6,222 bases of DNA from Cohaesibacteraceae bacterium (GTDB taxonomy: Bacteria; Pseudomonadota; Alphaproteobacteria; Rhizobiales; Cohaesibacteraceae): positions 1 through 6,222 of the forward strand of contig JAESRR010000140.1 in NCBI GenBank assembly GCA_016764535.1, given 5' to 3'. The notes beneath the pieces are model-generated. The model ran no database searches. It was not told the origin of the DNA and saw only the letters and a list, made by a program, of their open reading frames with translations. The translations under genes were made by a program, and so were the position numbers. This document shows positions 1 to 6,222 of the stretch, piece by piece (the stretch's first letter is position 1; every line of letters starts with the position of its first letter).

Positions 1-611
1 ATCAAACCTTCAATCATCGGAAAATAGACTTTGGCAGGACCCGTTGTTTCATCGACATCTGGATTGTCAATTGCGGTCGGCAGATTTTTGATTTGCTCCT
101 GGTAATCATTGTTAAATTTTTGAGCAATGTCCCTGGTTAATTCCAGATGTTGTTTCTGATCTTCGCCGACCGGCACATGAGTTGCGCGATATAAAAGGAT
201 ATCTGCAGCCATCAAATTGGGATAAACAAACAACCCACTGGATACTTTTTCGCGGTTTTTACCAGCCTTGTCCTTAAACTGGGTCATGCGGTTAAGCCAG
301 CCCATACGTGCCACGCAATTGAATATCCAGCCCAGCTCTGCATGTCCGGAAACCTGGCTTTGGTTGAACATAACATTTCGTTCAGGATCAAGGCCGGACG
401 CTATAAAACCCGCAGCTACTTCCCGGGTTCGTCGCGTCAGCACTTCCGGATCCGGAGACATTGTCAGCGCATGCATGTCAACGACGCAATAGACACATTG
501 ATACTGGTCCTGCATCGCAACAAATTTGGTGATGGCACCCAGATAATTGCCCAGATGAAGATTTCCCGATGGCTGAATGCCGGAAAATACACGCGGCTCA
601 AATACAGACAT
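1..611 (-). CDS. trpS: Tryptophanyl-tRNA synthetase (TrpRS), N-terminal 203 residues, cut by the left edge
   Basis: Cytoplasmic class I aminoacyl-tRNA synthetase that joins tryptophan to tRNA-Trp using ATP. I translated the minus strand from the ATG at 611-609; the frame stays open to the left edge, giving 203 full codons, roughly 60% of a usual 330-350 residue enzyme. Family signatures are clear: the HIGH-type nucleotide motif PSGNLHLGN (residues 14-22), DMHALT (45-50), MAADILLY (134-141), whose Asp137 matches the tryptophan-contacting Asp of bacterial TrpRS, and PVGEDQKQH (147-155). The KMSKS loop and the tRNA-binding C-terminal helical part lie outside the window. The start fits because the motif sits at the expected distance from the N-terminus and AAAGGA lies 7 bases upstream. 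It is the last gene of the visible same-strand run, 97 bases beyond the murJ stop codon's outer edge plus a few. No frameshift or missing residue is seen. The assignment is near certain; completeness cannot be judged. Confidence 0.97.
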   Translation of the reverse strand, partial: MSVFEPRVFSGIQPSGNLHLGNYLGAITKFVAMQDQYQCVYCVVDMHALTMSPDPEVLTRRTREVAAGFIASGLDPERNVMFNQSQVSGHAELGWIFNCVARMGWLNRMTQFKDKAGKNREKVSSGLFVYPNLMAADILLYRATHVPVGEDQKQHLELTRDIAQKFNNDYQEQIKNLPTAIDNPDVDETTGPAKVYFPMIEGL

Positions 612-618
612 GAGGCGA

Positions 619-624
619 TCCTTT
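619..624 (-). promoter_or_regulatory. Ribosome binding site of trpS
   Basis: The minus strand reads AAAGGA here, 7 bases before the ATG at 611. It is the best Shine-Dalgarno match of the three visible gene starts and supports the chosen trpS start. The spacing is ideal for bacterial initiation. Confidence 0.7.
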
Positions 625-655
625 AAAACGATGGCAACACAATTCTGTCGTGCAA

Positions 656-691
656 GCCAATCAATAACTTTGGCGGTTTATCGCCAATCAA
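656..691 (-). repeat. Nine-base direct repeat TTGATTGGC, two copies, in the murJ-trpS gap
   Basis: TTGATTGGC occurs twice on the minus strand, at 691-683 and at 664-656, with starts 27 bases apart. The first copy overlaps the 5' arm of the hairpin at 670-687. Two same-facing copies close to three helical turns apart could be a pair of regulator sites in front of trpS, but nine bases in an A/T-leaning gap is weak evidence and no known operator is recognised. Confidence 0.35.
670..687 (-). other. Short perfect hairpin in the murJ-trpS gap
   Basis: On the minus strand TTGGCG, a 6-base loop (ATAAAC) and CGCCAA form a perfect 6-bp stem. An alternative pairing keeps the inner GGCG/CGCC and adds an outer CTTT/AAAG across a bulge. 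It lies 25 bases after the murJ stop codon and 58 bases before the trpS start. The 3' side is followed by AGTTATTG and not by a run of T, so it is not a convincing intrinsic terminator. It might be an attenuating or RNA-stabilising stem in the transcript, a protein-binding palindrome, or chance. The rest of the gap (612-712) shows no clear promoter: TTGCAC at about 650 could pass for a -35 box, but no good -10 box follows at the right distance. Confidence 0.4.
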
Positions 692-712
692 AGCCCAAAG
701 AGCAAGCTGCAA

Positions 713-2272
713 TCATTTTTTTGACCGCACAATTCCGGTAATCCGCCGGTGATCGATAACTCCGGTGAGCAGACACACACTACCAAATACAATCAAACCG
801 CCGAAAACCAGGCCACCGAGGGCCAGGATTCGAAATAGCAATCCTGAATGCGCCAGCCAAACCTGCCCATAAGGAAGAGCCAGCCAAAGCATTGCACCCA
901 TACACAGACTGGCAAGACACATAAGCGGCAAGCACTTTCGCAATTGTCCATCACTTAAAAACTGGCCACGTCTGCTTAACGTCCACCATAAAAGCGCAAC
1001 ATTTACCCAGCCTGCAAGTGTCGTGGAAATTGCAATTCCCACATGTTGAATATAGGGAAACAGGATCAACGAGCCCACAACATTTACAAACATGGATACG
1101 CCGGCAAATATCATCGGTGTTCTTGTATCTTCGCGTGCAAAATACGCAGGTGAAAACACCTTGATCAGTACAAATGCCGGTAAACCAAGGGCAAACGCTC
1201 CAAGCGCATTAGCGGTTTGCGTCGTATCTTCGCTGGTAAAACGTCCCCTTTCGAACAAAATCGAAAGTATGGTGTCAGGCATGATGACCAGGGCAACCGA
1301 AGCCGGAATTGTGAGTAGCATCGCAAATTCCAATGAGCGATTGATACTGTTTTGAACATCAGCATCAGAACCGGTTCTTAACTGTCGCGACAATTCAGGC
1401 AACAAAACAACACCGATTGCGATGCCAACAATACCAAGAGGAAGCTGGTAAATGCGATCCGCATAATACAGATAGGAAACAGCTCCATCCTGAAACGAGG
1501 CTATGATAGTTCCAATCAGGATATTAATCTGTGTGATACCGCCCGCAATAACTCCCGGCACTCCCAAAACCAGCAATCGCCTGACTGCGGGGGTGATCCG
1601 TGGCCTCTGTATTCGCACACTGAAGCCAAGTTTCTTAATTGCTATTACAAGGGATGCCAACTGAACAAATCCAGCGATAAATACACCCCAGGAGAGCCAC
1701 ACGCCGGCGTCAATCGTACCGGTTTTTTCAAACCAGCCAATCAGGGCAAGTGAAGAAATCAATACGACATTGAGCAATACCGGCGTGAAAGCGGCAGCGG
1801 CAAACTTGCCAAAACTGTTTAAAATACCGCTTAGAAACGCGATCACTGACATACAGATCAAATAGGGGAAAGTAATCCGGGTGAGCCATACCGCGAGTTC
1901 AAATTTTTCACGGTCATCTGTAAATCCGGGGGCAAGCAAGTGGATTAATTGCGGCATCATAAGTTCTGCAACAAGTGTAACCACCAAAAGTGTTATGATG
2001 AAAACCGCCAGTATTTCTGAAGCAAATTTCCTGGCACCGGATTCGCCTTCAGTTTCCAGGGATTTGGCAAACAGCGGAATAAATGCTGAATTAAAGGCAC
2101 CTTCCGCAAACAATCTGCGAAACAGGTTTGGTAATCTGAAAGCAACCAAAAATGCGTCTGCCACGGGGCCGGTTCCGAGCCAGCCTGCCATCAGTATATC
2201 CCTCACAAACCCGAGAATACGACTGAGTAATGTTGCTGAACCAACTGTGGCAAAGTTTTTTAGCAAACTCAT
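713..2272 (-). CDS. murJ: Lipid II flippase MurJ (MviN family)
   Basis: Inner-membrane protein of the MOP exporter superfamily that moves lipid II, the peptidoglycan precursor, to the periplasmic face. The 519 residues match the family's usual 510-530. About 14 hydrophobic segments can be traced, roughly at 8-30, 36-58, 87-110, 128-150, 160-180, 188-211, 234-258, 264-297, 314-337, 352-376, 385-407, 411-433, 447-467 and 479-505. The N-terminus carries the signature SRILGFVRD (17-25), DAF (39-41) and LPNLFRRLFAEGAF (47-60). Arg18, Arg24, Asp39 and Arg52 fall at the same positions as the cavity residues of E. coli MurJ, and Arg273 in YADRIYQLPLG (270-280) corresponds to E. coli Arg270. LFERGRF (339-345) and the KVFSPAYFAREDTRTP stretch (371-386) are also typical. 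It starts 38 bases after the glnD stop with only CAGG as a ribosome site, which suggests co-transcription and perhaps coupled translation. The frame is intact and nothing looks odd. Confidence 0.97.
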   Translation of the reverse strand: MSLLKNFATVGSATLLSRILGFVRDILMAGWLGTGPVADAFLVAFRLPNLFRRLFAEGAFNSAFIPLFAKSLETEGESGARKFASEILAVFIITLLVVTLVAELMMPQLIHLLAPGFTDDREKFELAVWLTRITFPYLICMSVIAFLSGILNSFGKFAAAAFTPVLLNVVLISSLALIGWFEKTGTIDAGVWLSWGVFIAGFVQLASLVIAIKKLGFSVRIQRPRITPAVRRLLVLGVPGVIAGGITQINILIGTIIASFQDGAVSYLYYADRIYQLPLGIVGIAIGVVLLPELSRQLRTGSDADVQNSINRSLEFAMLLTIPASVALVIMPDTILSILFERGRFTSEDTTQTANALGAFALGLPAFVLIKVFSPAYFAREDTRTPMIFAGVSMFVNVVGSLILFPYIQHVGIAISTTLAGWVNVALLWWTLSRRGQFLSDGQLRKCLPLMCLASLCMGAMLWLALPYGQVWLAHSGLLFRILALGGLVFGGLIVFGSVCLLTGVIDHRRITGIVRSKK

Positions 2273-2277
2273 TGGAA

Positions 2278-2281
2278 CCTG
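2278..2281 (-). promoter_or_regulatory. Weak ribosome binding site of murJ
   Basis: The minus strand reads CAGG followed by TTCCA and then the ATG at 2272. It is a short match with 5 bases of spacing. No stronger purine run is present in the 38-base glnD-murJ gap, and that gap contains no recognisable promoter or terminator, consistent with murJ depending on transcription from upstream. Confidence 0.4.
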
Positions 2282-2310
2282 TTCTTACTATTTTGTAAAA
2301 TCCATGCGGA

Positions 2311-5142
2311 TCAATTTGATGCCGGGATGATCTTCTTTTTGCGTTTATACACGCGATCTGCGGTGACACCTCGCAGGACCGTATCAAGCGTATCTATTAT
2401 TTTTGTTTGTCGCGCCGGATTTACAATCTTGTGACTGGTAAGATCTGTCACATAGAACACGTCAAATGCTTTTTCTCCAAAGGTCGAAATATGTGCCGAC
2501 CGGATATCCAGATTGAGAGAAGAAAGTGCATTTGTAATATCAAACAACAGTCCTGGTCTATCCAGACCAGTAAGCTCCAGCACAGTATGACTTTCCGACA
2601 GTGTATTATTGATCACCACTTCAGGCTGGAGACGAAATGTTTTACGACTTGGCGCTTTGTTTTCGCGACTGACAAGTAATTCATGAAGTCGAACTTCTCC
2701 AGAAAGTCCCTGCATCACGAGAGAGACAATTCTCTCGCCACGACGTTTTTCGTCAGCTTCATTTTTTAGCGAGCGGCGGACAAATATTGTATCCAAAGCC
2801 CGGCCATCAGAAGTTGTGAATATCTGGGCATCAACGATCCCCGCGCCTGTTGCCGAACACGCACCTGCAAAAACCGCCAACAATCGTGGATGATCAGGGG
2901 CGAATACTGTGATCTCGGTGATATCCTCAAAATCCCAGCATTTTACTTCAGACGCAAATGTTTCATCTTTTTCAAGCGCGCCGACCACCAGTTTTGCATG
3001 TCGCTCAATGCGTTCCAGCTCTGTTCGCAACCAATAGGGTGGATAATTGAGATTGACGAATCGCTTCAAAAATTCCGGCTTCAGGTCGGTGGCACGCTCC
3101 ATCAGTGCTGCTTTGGTTTCGGCAATTTTTGCGTCACGGGTTATTTCACTGTGGCCGCCAGTCAGATGTGGTTCAGTTTCATAATACAAAGTGCGCAGCA
3201 ATTGACCTTTCCAGCCGTTCCATACACCTGGCCCAACTGCAGTGATGTCGCAGACCGTCAGGATCAACAACATTTTCATTCGCTCAAGGCTATGCACGAC
3301 ACCGGCAAAATCCCGAATGGTTTTATAATCCGCAAGATCACGGGACTGGGCAATCGTACTCATCATAAGATGTTCTTCAATAAGCCAGGCAACAGCTCTT
3401 GTTTGTGTTGGCGACAAACCAAACCGGGGGCAAAGTTTGCGCGCTATTCTGGCCCCTCCAATAGAATGATCCTCCGGGCGGCCCTTTGCAATATCGTGTA
3501 GAAAAACAGCAACATAGAGAACGATTCTATCCTTCACACCGCCGATTATTTCATGCGCCAAAGGATGCTCTTTACCAAGATTTCCCCGCTCGATTGAGGA
3601 CAAATGGCCAATCGTTCTTAGCAGATGTTCATCGACTGTATAATGATGATACATGCTGAACTGCATCATCGCGACAATCTTGCCAAACTCGGGAATGAAG
3701 CGACCCAATACACCGGATTCATTCATGCGTCTCAGCGTGGTTTCCGGATCTTGCCTTGATATCAATATTTCAAGGAACAGGGAATTTGCTTCCTTGTCTT
3801 CCCTCACACTCTTTTTGATGTATTTGAGAGATCGGGTCATTACTTGCATTAATGTCGGATGAAATGCCAGATCGTTTTGATTTGCCAGCAGAAATACGCG
3901 GATCAGGTTTACAGGATCATTGGCAAAGACTTCACGATCAACGCTGTTAATCCTGCCATTTTCAATAACAAAATCTTTTGTACCCTTAATTGTGCGCCGC
4001 TTTCTCAAAGGCAATCTTGGAAAGAACCTGTTCAGGCCGGGGGCTTTTTTTGCGTGAATTTCCTCAAGCGCCGCACAAAAAATTCGTGTCAAATCCCCGA
4101 CATCTTTTGCTACCAAAAAATAATGTTTCATAAAACGTTCAACACCGGACTGACCTGGGTGATCGGTATATCCAAGGCGAAGAGCCAGTTCTCTTTGAAC
4201 TTCAAATGTCAGGCGCTCTCCGGGCCGGCCGGTTAAAAAATGTAAATGGCAGCGTACTGACCAGAGAAAATCCTCGCATTTCTTGAATAGTCTGTATTCT
4301 GCCAGCGAAAACACACCTTTTTTGACCAGGTCCCTGCCCCGGCGAGTTTCATAAACATATTTGGCGATCCAGAACAATGTATGCAGATCTCGCAATCCAC
4401 CCTTGCCATCCTTGATGTTTGGCTCGGTCAAATAACGTGAATGTCCAGCTTTTTCGAGACGTATATCCCGTTCTCCAAGCTTTGCCGTAACATATGCAGC
4501 GCCGGTACCCTGGCGTACTTCATTCTTGTATCGCGACCACATTTCGTCATAGAGGGAAATTTCACCGCATATGAACCGGGCTTCAAGCATTGCAGTACGG
4601 ATGGTAATATCGCCAAGTGACAACCGACAACATTCGTCGATGTTTCTTGTGGCATGACCCACTTTAAGACCCATATCCCACAGCATGTACAATATGTATT
4701 CGACGGTGCTTTCACCCCAGGGGGTCTGTTTATAGGGCAACAAAAACAGCAGATCTATATCCGAACCCGGAGCAAGGGTTTTACGGCCGTAACCACCCAC
4801 AGCAACAACAGCCAACAGCTCACCGGTTGAGGGATTATCACGGGAATAAACATAAGCCAGTGCAAAATCAAAAATTAGATTGAGCAAATCATCCTGTAAC
4901 ACCGCAAGGGATTTGGCGCACCCATATCCCAGTCCATCCTGCTTCAGTAATTCCTCGGCATTTTGTCTGCCCTCAACCAAAGCAGTCTTGAGTAGCTGCA
5001 ATATTGTTTTTCGAACACCAAAATCAGCGCCATTACCGTCAGTGGCTTCAGCAATATCCTGCATTTGCTTCCATAGAGCCGCGCGATCAACAAGCATCGT
5101 TGCCGGATTCTGTCTTTGGGCGGAGAGCTGACGATTGACCAT
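2311..5142 (-). CDS. glnD: Bifunctional PII uridylyltransferase / uridylyl-removing enzyme GlnD
   Basis: Cytoplasmic nitrogen sensor. When glutamine is low it attaches UMP to PII proteins (GlnB/GlnK); when glutamine is high it removes it, which sets glutamine synthetase and nitrogen-regulated transcription. The 943 residues are normal for alphaproteobacterial GlnD. In order: nucleotidyltransferase domain with GGYGR (116-120) and GSDID (126-130), Asp128 and Asp130 being the metal ligands; the GlnD signature PNIKDGKGGLRDL (241-253); an HD hydrolase domain with His506, His549-Asp550, His559, His591 and Asp632; and two C-terminal ACT domains, about 743-820 (FAPDHPRLLAVFAG) and 853-930 (LTGLDRPGLLFDI), the expected glutamine-sensing part. 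Both active sites look intact, so both activities are expected. The ATG at 5142 is the first ATG, GTG or TTG after the in-frame mutS stop; an ATG at 5097 is an alternative that would drop 15 residues outside any motif. It lies 39 bases after mutS and 38 before murJ, so probably in one operon. Confidence 0.97.
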   Translation of the reverse strand: MVNRQLSAQRQNPATMLVDRAALWKQMQDIAEATDGNGADFGVRKTILQLLKTALVEGRQNAEELLKQDGLGYGCAKSLAVLQDDLLNLIFDFALAYVYSRDNPSTGELLAVVAVGGYGRKTLAPGSDIDLLFLLPYKQTPWGESTVEYILYMLWDMGLKVGHATRNIDECCRLSLGDITIRTAMLEARFICGEISLYDEMWSRYKNEVRQGTGAAYVTAKLGERDIRLEKAGHSRYLTEPNIKDGKGGLRDLHTLFWIAKYVYETRRGRDLVKKGVFSLAEYRLFKKCEDFLWSVRCHLHFLTGRPGERLTFEVQRELALRLGYTDHPGQSGVERFMKHYFLVAKDVGDLTRIFCAALEEIHAKKAPGLNRFFPRLPLRKRRTIKGTKDFVIENGRINSVDREVFANDPVNLIRVFLLANQNDLAFHPTLMQVMTRSLKYIKKSVREDKEANSLFLEILISRQDPETTLRRMNESGVLGRFIPEFGKIVAMMQFSMYHHYTVDEHLLRTIGHLSSIERGNLGKEHPLAHEIIGGVKDRIVLYVAVFLHDIAKGRPEDHSIGGARIARKLCPRFGLSPTQTRAVAWLIEEHLMMSTIAQSRDLADYKTIRDFAGVVHSLERMKMLLILTVCDITAVGPGVWNGWKGQLLRTLYYETEPHLTGGHSEITRDAKIAETKAALMERATDLKPEFLKRFVNLNYPPYWLRTELERIERHAKLVVGALEKDETFASEVKCWDFEDITEITVFAPDHPRLLAVFAGACSATGAGIVDAQIFTTSDGRALDTIFVRRSLKNEADEKRRGERIVSLVMQGLSGEVRLHELLVSRENKAPSRKTFRLQPEVVINNTLSESHTVLELTGLDRPGLLFDITNALSSLNLDIRSAHISTFGEKAFDVFYVTDLTSHKIVNPARQTKIIDTLDTVLRGVTADRVYKRKKKIIPASN

Positions 5143-5153
5143 GTGTTTCCAAA

Positions 5154-5157
5154 TCCT
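5154..5157 (-). promoter_or_regulatory. Probable ribosome binding site of glnD
   Basis: The minus strand reads AGGA here, 11 bases before the ATG at 5142, a rather long spacing; a second purine patch, GGAA at 5150-5147, is only 4 bases away. Together they favour the 5142 start over the in-frame ATG at 5097, which is preceded by a poorer sequence (AGAATCCGGCAACG). The 39-base gap shows no terminator or promoter. Confidence 0.35.
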
Positions 5158-5181
5158 GAATTGCGAACCGGCTGGCAGAAC

Positions 5182-6222
5182 CTATCTGATGTCTTCATTT
5201 TGATTGACCAGATCTTTTACGCGATAGAGAATATCAAGAGCCTCTTTTGGACTAAGATCATCCGGATTGATATCCTTCATGGCCATCAGGGCCGGGTGAT
5301 CTTTTACAGGTTCCGAAACAGCCTGACGAGGCATAACACTGAATAGTGGCAAGTCGTCAATCAGAGTTGTCGATGGTGAATGCCTGTCGCCTTCCTCAAG
5401 CAAAGCCAGAACTTCTTTTGCCCGGACTATTACCGATCCAGGTAACCCTGCAAGTTTCGCGACCTGTATACCGTAGGATCGATCGGCGGCACCAGAGATA
5501 ATCTCATGCAAAAATACAACATCGCCCTTCCATTCCTTGACACGAACAGTCGCGTTTTCAAGGCGAGACAGCTTTTCCTGCAACACTGTCATCTCATGAT
5601 AATGGGTTGCAAACAGAGCGCGGGATTTGTTGATTTCATGTAAATGCTCAACGGCAGCCCATGCAATGGATAACCCGTCGAATGTAGCCGTACCCCGGCC
5701 AATTTCATCCAGAATCACAAGAGATCGAGGCGTCGCCTGGTTCAAAATCACGGCAGTTTCGACCATTTCCACCATAAACGTCGATCGACCTCTCGCCAAA
5801 TCGTCCGCAGCGCCCACGCGGCAGAATAATCGATCAATAATCCCGATCCGGGCAGATTTGGCCGGCACAAAAGAACCCATCTGGGCAAGGATGGCAATAA
5901 GCGCATTTTGGCGCAAAAAGGTCGACTTACCTGCCATGTTGGGTCCGGTTAATAGCCATATTTGACCATTTGTATTATCTGCTGTTGGGCCAAGATTACA
6001 GGAATTGGCAACAAAAACTTTTGCCCCTTCTATTTCCAGTGCTGCCTCGACGACAGGGTGTCTACCACCTTCAATTTCAAAGTCATAACCTTCAACAACA
6101 ACCGGGCAATAATAATTTTTCTCTTCTGCAAGACGCGCCAGCCCAAGGGATACATCAAGTACAGCCAGTGCCTGCGCTGTGGATTTTAGAGTTTCCCCAT
6201 GAGATAAAATCGCTTCCGAAAT
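5182..6222 (-). CDS. mutS: DNA mismatch repair protein MutS, C-terminal 346 residues, cut by the right edge
   Basis: MutS binds mispaired or looped bases and uses ATP to signal MutL for repair. The frame is open from the right edge (6222) to the TAG at 5182-5184. The fragment is about 40% of a usual 850-910 residue protein. Numbered from the edge, it contains the end of the core/lever region with GGRHPVVE (52-59), then the ABC-type ATPase: Walker [10 protein letters not shown] (93-101), signature loop STFMVEM (147-153), Walker B and D-loop LDEIGRGT (171-178, Asp172-Glu173), and the His switch ATHYHE (205-210). DLPLF (290-294) resembles a beta-clamp binding motif. The tail [20 protein letters not shown] is typical of the C-terminal dimer/tetramer region. 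The mismatch-reading N-terminal domain with its Phe-x-Glu motif is off the window. glnD follows after 39 bases in the same frame. All visible ATPase residues are present. Confidence 0.97.
   Translation of the reverse strand: MSEAILSHGETLKSTAQALAVLDVSLGLARLAEEKNYYCPVVVEGYDFEIEGGRHPVVEAALEIEGAKVFVANSCNLGPTADNTNGQIWLLTGPNMAGKSTFLRQNALIAILAQMGSFVPAKSARIGIIDRLFCRVGAADDLARGRSTFMVEMVETAVILNQATPRSLVILDEIGRGTATFDGLSIAWAAVEHLHEINKSRALFATHYHEMTVLQEKLSRLENATVRVKEWKGDVVFLHEIISGAADRSYGIQVAKLAGLPGSVIVRAKEVLALLEEGDRHSPSTTLIDDLPLFSVMPRQAVSEPVKDHPALMAMKDINPDDLSPKEALDILYRVKDLVNQNEDIR

Noticed and set aside
268..626. Two overlapping plus-strand open frames opposite trpS
   Set aside because: Both are antisense to conserved TrpRS motifs. 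trpS itself is the real gene; its frame simply runs off the window edge.
670..687. Hairpin read as a rho-independent terminator after murJ
   Set aside because: The stem is only 6 bp and no T-run follows on either strand, so termination is not supported. It is kept only as an unexplained hairpin.
2288..2305. Five-codon frame (MDFTK) in the glnD-murJ gap, minus strand, as a leader peptide
   Set aside because: Such a tiny frame is expected by chance in an A/T-rich gap; it has no clear ribosome site and no special codon content.
1881..2330. Plus-strand open frame of 149 codons opposite the start of murJ
   Set aside because: It is antisense to the conserved N-terminal murJ signature, has a Ser/Asn-rich low-complexity translation and no recognisable family. 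Explained by murJ codon bias.
2890..3501. Plus-strand open frame of 203 codons opposite glnD
   Set aside because: It lies wholly antisense to the HD-domain region of an unmistakable glnD. Its translation is rich in Cys, Phe and His with no domain pattern and no good ribosome site. It is a shadow of the coding strand.
5627..5965. Plus-strand open frame of 112 codons opposite the mutS ATPase
   Set aside because: It is antisense to the Walker A to Walker B region of MutS and shows no protein-family pattern.

Overview
The window looks like a piece of an alphaproteobacterial chromosome. All four genes lie on the minus strand and follow each other in the order mutS, glnD, murJ, trpS (right to left in these coordinates). 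This order recurs in many Alphaproteobacteria, and the protein features fit that group: a GlnD of about 940 residues and a MutS tail ending in a DLPLF clamp-like motif. Base composition, judged by eye, is in the mid to high 40s percent GC, which is low for the class. I cannot name the genus from the sequence alone.

Layout, read in the direction of transcription. From 6222 to 5182 is the C-terminal 346 residues of MutS; its start is off the right edge. After a gap of 39 bases, the complete glnD runs from 5142 to 2311 (943 residues). After a gap of 38 bases, the complete murJ runs from 2272 to 713 (519 residues). A gap of 101 bases holds a small perfect hairpin and a repeated 9-base word. Then trpS starts at 611 and runs off the left edge after 203 codons. 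No stretch over 300 bases lacks a gene.

The short same-strand gaps suggest that mutS, glnD and murJ are co-transcribed. The longer murJ-trpS gap leaves room for a separate trpS promoter, but I see no convincing one. The functions are unrelated: mismatch repair (MutS), nitrogen sensing through uridylylation of PII proteins (GlnD), lipid II flipping for peptidoglycan synthesis (MurJ), and tryptophan charging of tRNA (TrpS). They look like a conserved housekeeping neighbourhood, not a pathway.

All four reading frames are intact within the window, and the catalytic motifs I could look for are present. I found no mobile element, RNA gene, CRISPR array, phage remnant or sign of recent transfer. 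I see no evidence for a previously undescribed system here; the items under findings are minor.
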